Of a stretch of 64,000 nucleotides of DNA, positions 34,642 through 43,477 are shown in pieces. A program made the position numbers and the translations under genes. Origin of the DNA: Stieleria bergensis (GTDB taxonomy: Bacteria > Planctomycetota > Planctomycetia > Pirellulales > Pirellulaceae); assembly GCA_007745635.1 (NCBI GenBank), contig CP036272.1, forward strand, positions 6,151,697 to 6,215,696, read 5' to 3'. Every line of letters starts with the position of its first letter. The stretch's first letter is position 1. The notes under the pieces are model-generated. The model did not search any database. It was given only the letters and a program-made list of their open reading frames with translations, and was not told the DNA's origin.

Positions 34642-37194
34642 TTACCGATTCAACTTGTCTTGCAAGTATCTCCCGGTCACATTCCCTTTCAGTGCCGCAA
34701 GTTGCTCGGGAGTTCCTTCAGCCATCAACTGGCCGCCATCTTTGCCGCCGACTGGCCCCAAATCGATCAGCCAGTCACAACCAACAAGCAAGTCCAAGTC
34801 ATGCTCAATCACAATCACGGTATTCCCCTGATCAACGAGCTGCTGCAAGACTCCCACCAGTCGCTTGACATCACTGAAGTGCAATCCGGTGGTCGGTTCA
34901 TCTAAGACATAGAGCGTTTGGCCGGTGGCTTTGCGAGCCAGTTCGGTGCCTAACTTGATCCGTTGTGCTTCACCGCCACTGAGCGTGGTACTGCTTTGGC
35001 CCAAGTGCATGTATCCCAGTCCAACCGCCTGCAGGGAACTGAGCAACCGAAACACGGAAGGAACGTTTTCAAAGAATTCGCAGGCTTGATTGACAGTCAT
35101 CGCCAGGACGTCAGCGATGCTGCTGCCTTTGAATCGAACTTGCAACGTCTGTCGGTTGAATCGCTTGCCACCACAGCGCGTGCAGGTGACAAACAGATCA
35201 CTCAAAAAGTTCATCTCGACCTTTTCGGCGCCCAGCCCTTTGCACAAGTCACATCGCCCAGCAGCAGCGTTGAAGCTGAATCGATTGGCTCCAAAGCCAC
35301 GTGTTTTGGCTTCCCGCGTTTTGGCGAACACTTTGCGAATCTCATCCATCACACCGCTATACGTTGCCGGACAAGAGCGTGGCGTCCGTCCAATCGGTGC
35401 CTGGTCAATCGGCACCAACTTATCAAGCTGATCAACGCCACTGATACGAGAAAACTTGGTCACAGAACTGGCCGAGGCAGGCATCTTCTTGCCGTGTTCC
35501 AATTGATAACGCACCGCGGGCAACAGCGTGTCACCGATCAACGAACTCTTGCCACTGCCGGAGACACCACTAATGCCGATCAAGCATCCCAGTGGTAAAC
35601 GGACCTTTACCTTCTTTAAGTTATGAGTCCGCACACCCGAAAGCACCAATTCACTGGAACGAGTGCGACGTGACTGGGGAACCACTGGCTGATCATTGCC
35701 AGCGAGATACTGTCCCGTTAAGCTCCGTTTATTCGCTTGAACCTGCTTGGGCGTGCCGGAAACGATAATCTTCCCGCCTTGCGTCCCAGCGCCAGGCCCG
35801 ACGTCAATCAGTCGATCGGCGGCACGCATCGTGGCTTCGTCATGTTCAACCACCACCACGGTGTTGCCCTGCTGTTGCAGATCTCGCAGGGCCTGAATCA
35901 GTCGATCATGGTCAGCCGGATGCAGACCAATCGAAGGTTCATCCAGAACATAACACACACCGACTAAACCGCTTCCAATACTGGTTGCCAGGCGAACACG
36001 CTGCAATTCACCACCAGAGAGTGTCTCCGCAGCACGGTTTAAGGTCAGATACTGAACCCCCACTCGCTGAAGGAAGTTCAATCGTTGACTGACCTCTAGC
36101 TTGATCGGTCGCGCCACCGCCTGTTGCAGCTCCGTCAGGGTGGGGCCCAATTGATTGATCCATTCTTCGGCCTGCTGCATCGACATCCCTGTGACTTGAT
36201 CGATCGAAGCGTCGGCCACCGTGACCGCTAGAGCCTCGGGACGCAAACGCGTGCCACCACAAGCCGCACAAGGTTGATCGGATTCATCGTCCTTCATGCG
36301 ACCGAGACCATCACAGGTGGAACAAGCACCGTAGGGACTGTTGAAAGAAAAGGTTCGTGGTTCGATCTCTTCGATGCTGCTACCGCACTGAACACATGAC
36401 ATCGCGGTGCTGAACAATCGATCTGTCCATCCAGAGTTGCCCTGTTGACTGGAGGCGACCAGCAACCCCTGTCCCAGTTTCAATGCAAGCGCAACCGATT
36501 CAGCGACGCGACTTTCAATGCCCTCACGCATGACCAAGCGATCGACAATGGCTTCAATGGTGTGGTTCTTGCGGAGCGACAGTTCGCCGACGTCCTCCAG
36601 CGGCAACATCTCGCCATCAACACGTGCCCGCACCAAACCGGCCGAGGCGATCGCTTCGAACACTTCACGATGCTGGCCTTTGCGGCCGCGAACCATTGGC
36701 GCTAACAGCACCACGCGCGTGCCTTCAGGTAACTTCAGCAACGATTGACAGATCGCGTCGGGCGACTGACGTTCCACGGCGGCGCCACAGTTTCCACAAT
36801 GGGGAATCCCCACCCGCGCAAACAGCAATCGCAAATAATCGTAAATCTCGGTGATCGTGGCCACCGTACTGCGAGCCCCCGTCGAACCCGGCTTTTGATC
36901 AATCGCCATAGTGGGTGCTAAGCCGTCAATCAAGTCAACATCAGGCCGAGGCAGCGAATCAAGAAACTGACGCGCGTACGCGGACAGACTGTCGATGTAT
37001 TGCCGCTGGCCTTCGGCAAACAGCGTATCAAAGGCAAGCGAGCTCTTGCCGCTCCCCGAAACACCGGTGATCACCGTCAGGGCATCGCGAGGAATGTCCA
37101 CATCAACCGACTGTAGGTTGTGCACTCGCGCGCCTCGGATGCGGATCGCACGACTGGAGTGGCTGGTGGTTGCTGAGTGTGCGCGTGAAGCCAT
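34642..37194 (-). CDS. uvrA: UvrA-like excinuclease ATPase lacking the insertion domain
   Basis: The protein has 850 aa from the ATG at 37194 (canonical UvrA is about 940). It has both ABC halves: Walker A GVSGSGKSSLAFDTL near residue 43 and GVSGSGKSSLIGDTL near 545, with signatures LSGGELQRVRLA and LSGGEAQRIKLG. Zinc-binding modules are CVQCGSSIEEIEPRTFSFN with a partner CSTC, then CDLCKGLGAEKVEMNFL with CTRC. The UvrB-binding region is kept (VFEAIASAGLVRARVDGEML). Between GACSTCDGLG and CAACGGTRLR, where canonical UvrA has about 115 residues of insertion domain, only nine are found. It may be a second UvrA paralogue. It should bind damaged DNA as a dimer, perhaps with altered specificity. 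Confidence 0.9.
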   Translation of the reverse strand: MASRAHSATTSHSSRAIRIRGARVHNLQSVDVDIPRDALTVITGVSGSGKSSLAFDTLFAEGQRQYIDSLSAYARQFLDSLPRPDVDLIDGLAPTMAIDQKPGSTGARSTVATITEIYDYLRLLFARVGIPHCGNCGAAVERQSPDAICQSLLKLPEGTRVVLLAPMVRGRKGQHREVFEAIASAGLVRARVDGEMLPLEDVGELSLRKNHTIEAIVDRLVMREGIESRVAESVALALKLGQGLLVASSQQGNSGWTDRLFSTAMSCVQCGSSIEEIEPRTFSFNSPYGACSTCDGLGRMKDDESDQPCAACGGTRLRPEALAVTVADASIDQVTGMSMQQAEEWINQLGPTLTELQQAVARPIKLEVSQRLNFLQRVGVQYLTLNRAAETLSGGELQRVRLATSIGSGLVGVCYVLDEPSIGLHPADHDRLIQALRDLQQQGNTVVVVEHDEATMRAADRLIDVGPGAGTQGGKIIVSGTPKQVQANKRSLTGQYLAGNDQPVVPQSRRTRSSELVLSGVRTHNLKKVKVRLPLGCLIGISGVSGSGKSSLIGDTLLPAVRYQLEHGKKMPASASSVTKFSRISGVDQLDKLVPIDQAPIGRTPRSCPATYSGVMDEIRKVFAKTREAKTRGFGANRFSFNAAAGRCDLCKGLGAEKVEMNFLSDLFVTCTRCGGKRFNRQTLQVRFKGSSIADVLAMTVNQACEFFENVPSVFRLLSSLQAVGLGYMHLGQSSTTLSGGEAQRIKLGTELARKATGQTLYVLDEPTTGLHFSDVKRLVGVLQQLVDQGNTVIVIEHDLDLLVGCDWLIDLGPVGGKDGGQLMAEGTPEQLAALKGNVTGRYLQDKLNR

Positions 37195-37621
37195 CGATCC
37201 GAATGTCAATTGCGAGAAATTCCAACAGAACCAGTAACTGTACGCCAACGACAAACCCCACCGCTAGCCCCCAACTAGGCCTATTCCGCTGGCTTCCATC
37301 GGTACTGCTGCGGCCGCATCGACGGTGACGGAAAACCCCGTCCGTCAGGTCTCCAACCACAATCTGTGACACGGTGACACAGCGGCGTGAAAACCACGCC
37401 AGTTTTTCCCATTGCATTGAATCACAGCTTGCTTCCGATCCGATTTTTTCATTAGCAAGGAAAGCATTCAGCCTGCGGTGTGATCCGCGGCGATTGGCTG
37501 ATGCGTTGAGTTGTTTGGGAACTGAACGCTCAGCACCGGAACAACGAAACCAAGCACCAGCGCGTGGTTCACACGCTTTGGGGCCGGGTTTGGAATCCCC
37601 AAACAAGCAAGAGGCTGACAA
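37195..37621. other. 427-base divergent intergenic gap
   Basis: This is the gap between the divergently read UvrA-like and cytochrome genes. It contains a terminator-like hairpin on the plus strand (37384-37405) and a near-palindrome around CTGTGACACGGTGACACAG (37364-37382). Open frames here lack ribosome binding sites and protein character. Confidence 0.4.
37384..37405 (+). terminator. Orphan intrinsic-terminator-like hairpin
   Basis: GGCGTG (37384-37389) pairs with CACGCC (37395-37400) around a five-base loop and is followed by AG and five T bases. No gene lies just upstream on the plus strand. It could therefore end a short RNA from the gap or act as an attenuator in the leader of the cytochrome gene at 37622. 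Confidence 0.45.
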
Positions 37622-38092
37622 ATGAAACGCACCGTCATCGCGATCACCACAGTGCTCACGTTGCTGACCAGCGGATTGATGATCCGCCAAGCGGAAACTG
37701 CCGATCCACCGATCAGCCGGCCCGAGCAGGCCGAAGGGTTCATGATGCGATCCAAATTGAAGCAGTCTCAAGCCGTCCTGGAAGGCCTGTTGCGGAAAGA
37801 CATGCGCGCCGTCGTTGCTGGCGCCCATCAAATGAAGATCATCAGTGAAGCTGCCGAGTGGCCACGAGCTCGTGACGCCGTGTACGAACACTACAGTGAG
37901 CAATTTCGCCGTCAGTGCACAGAGCTAGAGCACCTGGCCAACACCGGCAACCATCAAGGTGCTCACTATGCTTACTTGCACATGACCAGCCTGTGCATTC
38001 AGTGCCACGACTATGTTCGTGATTCATTGAAGGTCGCAAGCAAGCCCAACCAAGGTGGCATTCGGCTGATTCCCTCGCAGTGGCCGGAGTGA
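37622..38092 (+). CDS. Exported c-type cytochrome (class II-like)
   Basis: The protein has 156 aa. A signal peptide covers residues 1-26 (MKRTVIAITTVLTLLTSGLM, then IRQAETAD). The mature protein is nearly all helical, with one heme-binding motif CIQCH near the C-terminus (about residues 125-129), following a HMTSLC segment. A heme motif near the end of a four-helix bundle is the layout of class II cytochromes (cytochrome c-prime type). It would sit in the periplasm and bind heme covalently after Sec export. No maturation or oxidase genes are adjacent, and its electron partner is unknown. Confidence 0.8.
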   Translation: MKRTVIAITTVLTLLTSGLMIRQAETADPPISRPEQAEGFMMRSKLKQSQAVLEGLLRKDMRAVVAGAHQMKIISEAAEWPRARDAVYEHYSEQFRRQCTELEHLANTGNHQGAHYAYLHMTSLCIQCHDYVRDSLKVASKPNQGGIRLIPSQWPE

Positions 38093-38219
38093 AATCGCAC
38101 CAGCGATGGACGAGCTGCGGATCCTGACGAGCCGCTTTGGCGCTCGCCGCGGGTGATGCCCCGCCACGTTCTGTCAAACGAGCGCTGCACGCAAGGCGTG
38201 CCAAGGAGTCCGGTTGCGA

Positions 38220-39263
38220 TCAGTTGCCGGTTTCGTTGTAGAAGTCCATGGCATCCTGATAGGGTTCCATGATAGCGTTCTTGAAGATCAAAAAGATCAT
38301 GAAAATGATCATGATGGCGATGCAACACCAGATCGCCATGCCAGCGAACTTAGCGATCACACTCATCGCCATTTCGGCGCGAGCTTGATATTCAGTCGAC
38401 AAGTGCTCGACGGACTCACTTTCAGTCCCCGATAATTCAGCGGCCTCCACCAGGTGCAGGAACTCATCCGGAAACAGATCCGTGGCCATCAATCCGCCCG
38501 CCATGGTCGCCCCGCGTTCCTGAACGGCCTCTTTGAACGCTACGGCACCACTTTGGTAATACGCGCTATCGGTGCTGTCTAAGCTCAGTCGAACACTGCG
38601 CACAGGATCCAGCCCGGAACTCATCGACAAGGCTAACGTGCGTGTAAAACGAGCCAGCGTGATGGTTTGCAACGAACTTCCCAGCATCGGAATCATGTAG
38701 AACAGCGGGATGATGTTTTGCACACCTCCGACGTTGTTCTTGTAGCCATAGATCAAAGCGAAAATGATCGCTGCAAAGCAAGCCAAGTAGCCCCAAAAAA
38801 CGAGGACACCTCGTTCGCCAGTGAGTCCCAAGCCCAGCATGTCAGGCAGCCCGAGCATTCCGATCAGCAGGATAAAACCGGAGATAATCAAGACCGCCAT
38901 CGCCAACTGGATCATGGGCCACATGATCATTTGCAAAAACGAGCGGCGCATCTGAACTTGCTTTTGGTAATGCTCCGCCATCGTCAGGAAGGTCGCTTCC
39001 ATCCGGCCTGTCGCTTCACCGACACGCGTCATCGCGATCATCAGGTTGGGAAAGAAATCGCCGCGCTGCTGCATGGCCTCACTGATGGACAGTCCCGCTT
39101 TGACCTCGGTCAGAACGTGCTGAAACGCTTCGCGTTGGCGCGAGGAGCCATGCTTGGCTTCGCTTTCCAGCAATCGCAAAAGGTCCGCACCGGCGCGCAG
39201 ACCAACACCCATTCGGTGGCAAAACGCACCGGCAGCCGTCAGCCTGATTTGTCGAAAGATCAT
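38220..39263 (-). CDS. Type II secretion/type IV pilus inner-membrane protein (GspF/PilC family)
   Basis: The protein has about 347 aa from the ATG at 39263; an ATG at 39323 would add 20 residues. It has two GspF domains: FCHRMGVGLRAGADLLRLLE near the start and FTRTLALSMSSGLDPVRSVR in the second half. Each ends in the family's G-E-xSG or G-E-ATG motif (RVGEATGRMEAT, ELSGTESESVEHL). Transmembrane helices are at about 110-140, 150-175 and the C-terminus. GspF-type proteins form the inner-membrane platform for pseudopilus assembly. No ATPase or pseudopilin gene is adjacent, so it is an isolated copy, as is common in planctomycetes. Confidence 0.9.
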   Translation of the reverse strand: MIFRQIRLTAAGAFCHRMGVGLRAGADLLRLLESEAKHGSSRQREAFQHVLTEVKAGLSISEAMQQRGDFFPNLMIAMTRVGEATGRMEATFLTMAEHYQKQVQMRRSFLQMIMWPMIQLAMAVLIISGFILLIGMLGLPDMLGLGLTGERGVLVFWGYLACFAAIIFALIYGYKNNVGGVQNIIPLFYMIPMLGSSLQTITLARFTRTLALSMSSGLDPVRSVRLSLDSTDSAYYQSGAVAFKEAVQERGATMAGGLMATDLFPDEFLHLVEAAELSGTESESVEHLSTEYQARAEMAMSVIAKFAGMAIWCCIAIMIIFMIFLIFKNAIMEPYQDAMDFYNETGN

Positions 39264-39403
39264 CCAAGTCGCCTGAATTACGTCGTCGCTCGAGTGCTGG
39301 GCAGCCTCGCTAACCCGTTCCACTTAAACCCTAATCGGTTGTGGTTCAACCGATAGTATAGCAAGCGACGAAATCCGGTCCGAATCTCGGTGGATGAAGA
39401 AGT

Positions 39404-39721
39404 TTAGGCTGCCAACTGATCGTCGGTTGTCCCGGGGACACGGTTGCAATAGCTGGCAATGATCGCGTCGAGTTGTTCAAGCTGCTCTCGGGTCGTGGCT
39501 TTTAGATCCAGAAAAAGCAGTTTTCGTGCTCCAATCACACACCAACCCGGCGACTGATCCTCCAGCACGACCATGCGGACTTCAAACCCCATTTCCGTTG
39601 CGGTTTGCACCGCATACTTGAGCCGATTGGCAACATTCTCGCTGCCTTGAATCGTAGCAGAGCTGAACGCGATGGTCTCTGAAGGCGAGACCGCGGGGGC
39701 GAATCGGTGTTGAGATGACAT
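39404..39721 (-). CDS. Small hypothetical protein
   Basis: The protein has 105 aa from the ATG at 39721 (MSSQHRFAPAVSP). It is soluble and appears to be a compact alpha/beta domain: helix (ENVANRLKYAVQTATEMGF), strand (EVRMVVLED), strand (GWCVIGARKLLFLDL), helix (TTREQLEQLDAIIASYCN). I know this kind of sequence only from planctomycete hypothetical proteins. It is divergent from the histidine kinase gene, with a 210-base shared upstream region. Confidence 0.6.
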   Translation of the reverse strand: MSSQHRFAPAVSPSETIAFSSATIQGSENVANRLKYAVQTATEMGFEVRMVVLEDQSPGWCVIGARKLLFLDLKATTREQLEQLDAIIASYCNRVPGTTDDQLAA

Positions 39722-39931
39722 TCGATGGCTCCGATGACTGTTCCGATTAGAAAAGCAATGCGGGTGCAGTAGTCTTTGCAAGAATCGGCAATCTGTTCCT
39801 GCACCTGCGTTATCGGTGTAGCAGACACGACCGTTACGACGATAGGTCAGTCATGGCAATCCATCCGAACGCTTGGCTGGGGCGACACATCATTGCCAAC
39901 TCGACAGACCTATCTACTTTGCACGGCGAAC

Positions 39932-40939
39932 ATGAACGCACCGAATGCCACCGAAACGGTTTCTGCCTCACAAGAACAATCCGTTTCCGGAGGCAGTTTG
40001 CTGCTGCGTCGCAAGCAAGCCTCCACAGCGAGCGGGACCAGCGTGCCACCTGAACAACGTCCAATGAGCGGCAGCGAGCACATCACAGAACGGACTCGCA
40101 GCGTCCCAACTCGCAGCGAACAGAATCCCAATCAACCAAGCCCCAATCAACCAAACCCCAGCCCACAAAGTGGCAGCGAACCGAACGCCAACGATTTGGC
40201 GAACCGCGATCAACAACAGTACATCGAACACCTCAAGCAACGCCTGCGTCAATCACAAGCGCTCGCGGCTTTGGGTGAACTGACCAGCACGGCAACGCAC
40301 GAGTTCAACAACGTGCTCATGACGGTCATCAATTATGCACAGCTAGGCGTCCGCCATCGTGATGATGCCACGCGTGATAAGGCCTTGGCAAAGATTTTGG
40401 AAGCCTCACAGCGGGCTGCCAAAATCACCAAAACGATCCTTGCTCAAGCCAAAAACCGATCGGCTTCGCTGGAACCCACTGAACTCGGTCCAATCATCGA
40501 AGACACCTTGGTGCTCTTGGAGCGTGAACTGAACAAGTATCGCATCATTGTCACCAAAGAGATTGCCAGTGACGTTGATCCAGTGATCGCCAGTGGCAAC
40601 GACTTGCAACGTGTCTTGCTTAACTTGATCATTAACGCTCGCCAAGCCATGGGGCAAAACGGCGAATTGGTGATCCGATTGCGAAACAGTTCAGAAACGG
40701 GATTCGTTGAACTTGTCGTTCGAGATTCGGGCAGCGGCATTCCACCGGCGACGCTTCCACACATCTTCGAACCATTCTTTTCGACCAAGAGCGGTCCCGA
40801 TGAATCGGGAAAGGGCGGCACTGGGCTTGGCTTGGCTGCCTGCAAAGAGATCATCGACGCTCACCAAGGACGCATTCGCGTCGACAGCAGCCTTGGCAAA
40901 GGCACTGCCTTTACGATCCGCTTGCCCAAAGCCGCCTGA
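39932..40939 (+). CDS. Soluble sensor histidine kinase (NtrB-like catalytic core)
   Basis: The protein has 335 aa from the ATG at 39932. It has no transmembrane helix and no recognisable sensor domain. The first 90 residues are Ser/Pro/Asn/Gln-rich with a short repeat (PNQPSPNQPNPSP) and are probably disordered. A coiled-coil-like stretch leads to the H-box, THEFNNVLMTV, with the phosphorylatable His near 123. The catalytic domain has the N-box NLIINARQAM, G1 DSGSGIPP, F-box FEPFFSTK and G2 GGTGLGLA. The HEFNN box resembles NtrB-type kinases. No response regulator is adjacent, so the partner and signal are unknown. It converges on the last gene of the cobalamin operon. Confidence 0.9.
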   Translation: MNAPNATETVSASQEQSVSGGSLLLRRKQASTASGTSVPPEQRPMSGSEHITERTRSVPTRSEQNPNQPSPNQPNPSPQSGSEPNANDLANRDQQQYIEHLKQRLRQSQALAALGELTSTATHEFNNVLMTVINYAQLGVRHRDDATRDKALAKILEASQRAAKITKTILAQAKNRSASLEPTELGPIIEDTLVLLERELNKYRIIVTKEIASDVDPVIASGNDLQRVLLNLIINARQAMGQNGELVIRLRNSSETGFVELVVRDSGSGIPPATLPHIFEPFFSTKSGPDESGKGGTGLGLAACKEIIDAHQGRIRVDSSLGKGTAFTIRLPKAA

Positions 40940-40980
40940 ACACGATTCATCTCGCAAGTCCCTTGTGATCGGGTGCCGTG

Positions 40981-41628
40981 CTAACGGGCATCCGAACGGT
41001 CTGGCGGGGACTTCGTGGGCGGCGTGATCTGAAATGGCTGAACGCTCCAGACCCCGTCACGGTTTCGACGCAACTGGACGATCTTCAGGTGCTTGACCAT
41101 CCAGGGACTCCAGTCCCGAGCATGCAGCCCTAATAACGCACCAGCCAAAGCAGCGATCGTGCCACTATGGGCCGCCGCGACCACGGGACTCTGCTGCACC
41201 GTCAGCCCCTCTAGCCAAGCAACGGCGCGCTGTTGCATCTGTGCAGTGGACTCTCCCGCCGGTGGAAAGTATCCCTCGGGATCTTCGATCAAGTGATGAA
41301 AGTGCTCTGGGTCACTTTGATAAGCATCGTCCCAAGTCAGCCCCTGCCAGTCACCGTAGTTGCGTTCTTGGATCTGATGATCTTCACGCACATCAACCGC
41401 ACCGGGCATGGCGTTGGCGATTGCCTGGATCAAGAATCGCGTTCGTTTTAAGCCACTGTGCAACAGGGTTTTGGGTTGGATGACGGCGGCAACCTGGGCA
41501 GCCAGTTCAAGCGAGGCTGCCTCGCCTTCACGGCTAAGCGACACGTCCATCGCACCATAGCAGACCCCGCGCCACTTGTCTTCAACACTGGCATGCCGGA
41601 TCAGGTACACCTCCAGCGAATCACTCAT
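40981..41628 (-). CDS. cobC: Histidine phosphatase, probable alpha-ribazole phosphatase (CobC-like)
   Basis: The protein has 215 aa from the ATG at 41628, which overlaps the cobS stop as ATGA. The phosphoglycerate mutase fold is marked by LIRHASVEDKWRG (an RHA in place of RHG, with the nucleophilic His), then the SGLKRTRFLIQAI block, then ERNYGDWQGLTWDDAY with the acid residue, and the second catalytic His in AAAHSGTIAAL. As the last gene of the cobalamin operon it probably removes the phosphate from alpha-ribazole phosphate, or from adenosylcobalamin phosphate, in nucleotide loop assembly. The family is sure; the substrate follows from context. Confidence 0.85.
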   Translation of the reverse strand: MSDSLEVYLIRHASVEDKWRGVCYGAMDVSLSREGEAASLELAAQVAAVIQPKTLLHSGLKRTRFLIQAIANAMPGAVDVREDHQIQERNYGDWQGLTWDDAYQSDPEHFHHLIEDPEGYFPPAGESTAQMQQRAVAWLEGLTVQQSPVVAAAHSGTIAALAGALLGLHARDWSPWMVKHLKIVQLRRNRDGVWSVQPFQITPPTKSPPDRSDAR

Positions 41629-42440
41629 CGCAGGCATGCTCCGATCAAGATCACTAACTGAATCAAAAAACCAGAGGCGCCCAGCAGATCGCCAGTCGTA
41701 CCGCCCAAACGTTTGAGAATCTTGTGTCGGTACCACAACAAGACGATGCCAGCGGCCACAATCGCACCGACGGCATGCCAAGGACGCAGGACAAACCATG
41801 GCGCACAGAACGGTGTCATCAACAGTCCGGCAACCAGCAGTCGACCTCCTGATTGATTGCCCGAAACATCTTTGGCTTGTGAATCTCGATCGCCAATCGG
41901 AGCCGTCGTGCTCATCAGGGTGACAATTGCGAATCGCCCCAGCGCTGCGGCGGCAACAACTGCAGCCAGCGTCCACTGCCAATCCTCTTGGACCATCGTC
42001 CCGATTGCCATCCAGCGAATCGAAACGCCAATTAGCAACCCCATCGTGCCATAGGTTCCCAAGCGACTGTCTTTCATGATCTTGAGAACGTCTTCACGCG
42101 TCCAGCCACCTCCCAACGCATCGCAGGTATCCGCAAACGCATCTTCGTGAAACGCTCCGGTCAAGTACGCTTCGATGCCAATCGCCATCAATGCGGCCAA
42201 CAGAGCAGGGAAGCCCAGCCAAGCGAGACCACACACCAGCGCTGCGGTCGCCAATCCAATCACGCCGCCCACGAGGGGAAAGAAAACCACCGATCGATTG
42301 AGTGCACGAGCATGATCCAGCGAATCATCCATCGCGATCTTGGAAACAGTGATGCGAGTCAAAAAATGCACGGCCGTGGCAAAACTTTCCCACAACGACG
42401 GCGGGCGTTTCAAATCAGTGTCTTGATCGGACCGACTCAT
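41625..42440 (-). CDS. cobS: Adenosylcobinamide-GDP ribazoletransferase
   Basis: The protein has 271 aa and several membrane helices. The CobS signature region GAFHEDAFADTCDALGGGW, then KDSRLGTYGTMGL, is complete with its acidic residues. A second conserved block with GLLMTPF and a C-terminal GDLLGASGF follow. The enzyme joins adenosylcobinamide-GDP to alpha-ribazole (or its phosphate) in the membrane, the final assembly step of cobalamin. Start and stop overlap with cobT and cobC by four bases each, so it is translationally coupled in the operon. Confidence 0.95.
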   Translation of the reverse strand: MSRSDQDTDLKRPPSLWESFATAVHFLTRITVSKIAMDDSLDHARALNRSVVFFPLVGGVIGLATAALVCGLAWLGFPALLAALMAIGIEAYLTGAFHEDAFADTCDALGGGWTREDVLKIMKDSRLGTYGTMGLLIGVSIRWMAIGTMVQEDWQWTLAAVVAAAALGRFAIVTLMSTTAPIGDRDSQAKDVSGNQSGGRLLVAGLLMTPFCAPWFVLRPWHAVGAIVAAGIVLLWYRHKILKRLGGTTGDLLGASGFLIQLVILIGACLR

Positions 42441-43477
42441 GCCTGCAACTCGTCCAACGTTGCCATTCGGCAGATCATCGCCGACGCTAAATCCATCAGC
42501 GGCAATGCTGCCAGTGCACCCGTCGCTTCACCAAGTCGCATTTGCAAGTCCAACATCGGCTTGAGCTGTAAGTGCTGAAGCGCAATCTGCTGAGCCGGTT
42601 CGGTCGAGCGGTGCGCCGCAATCATCCGCTGCCGACAACCGGGGCGAATCGCGTTGGCGAGCAAGGCAGCCGAGGTGGCAATCAATCCATCGACAACGAC
42701 TGTGCAGTTTGACTGGCTTGCCGCTGCGTAGTAACCAGCCAGAGCAACGATTTCCAACCCACCAACCTGGCACGCAATGGTTTCCGCGTGACTGGGCCCC
42801 AAACCTTGTACTCGCTGGATCGCTTGACGAATCACCGCTCGTTTGCGGATCATCTGTTCGTCGTCAGCCCCTGCGCCGGGGCCGACCATTTGATCCACCT
42901 GTGCTCCATCGGTCACGTCCGCTAAAAGAGCGATCATACAAACAGCTGAAGTGGTGTTGCCAATTCCCATTTCGCCACCGATCAACAATCGAGCTCCCAC
43001 CTCCATGGCGCCGGTGGCCGCCTGCGTCCCCACTTGCCAAGCATGCTGGAACTGCGGCAATGTCATGGCTGGTGAAGCCGCTAAACTTGCCGTGCCGCGC
43101 TGTTGAGCTTGATTGACTGCGGCACCTTCATAGCATGGCAAAGGTTCGATGAGCCCCACATCAACGACTTCGTAACTGCAGCCAAGTTCATCGGCAAACA
43201 CACCGCTGGCGGTTTTTCGATTGGCCATCTGCCGCACCACCAAGCCGGTCACCGCACTGGGCCAAGCCGAGACCCCTTCAGCAGTGACGCCATGGTCCGC
43301 AGCAAAGATCGCGGCGTGTCGAGGCTTCGTTTGTGGCGTCAATGTTCGCTGTGTCAGACAAAGCTGAGCTGCCAGATCCTCCAGGCCACCGAGGCTGCCT
43401 GGGGGTTTGCAAAGTGTGTTGAGCCGCGTTTGGACGTCTGCGGCCAAGTCGGTTGCATGGCCTTCGATCTCACTCAT
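42437..43477 (-). CDS. cobT: Nicotinate-nucleotide--dimethylbenzimidazole phosphoribosyltransferase
   Basis: The protein has 346 aa, the usual CobT size. Hallmarks are KPPGSLGGLEDLAAQL near the N-terminus, then AIFAADHGVTAEGVSAWP, then GEMGIGNTTSAV and a C-terminal LDLQMRLGEATGALAALPL containing the catalytic glutamate. It transfers phosphoribose from nicotinate mononucleotide to 5,6-dimethylbenzimidazole to give alpha-ribazole phosphate. The DMB would come from the BluB half of the gene just upstream, whose stop overlaps the cobT start by four bases. Confidence 0.97.
   Translation of the reverse strand: MSEIEGHATDLAADVQTRLNTLCKPPGSLGGLEDLAAQLCLTQRTLTPQTKPRHAAIFAADHGVTAEGVSAWPSAVTGLVVRQMANRKTASGVFADELGCSYEVVDVGLIEPLPCYEGAAVNQAQQRGTASLAASPAMTLPQFQHAWQVGTQAATGAMEVGARLLIGGEMGIGNTTSAVCMIALLADVTDGAQVDQMVGPGAGADDEQMIRKRAVIRQAIQRVQGLGPSHAETIACQVGGLEIVALAGYYAAASQSNCTVVVDGLIATSAALLANAIRPGCRQRMIAAHRSTEPAQQIALQHLQLKPMLDLQMRLGEATGALAALPLMDLASAMICRMATLDELQA

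Noticed and set aside
37103-37903. 266-codon minus-strand frame upstream of the UvrA-like gene
   Set aside because: Overlaps the UvrA start and is antisense to the cytochrome gene, with no recognisable protein features.
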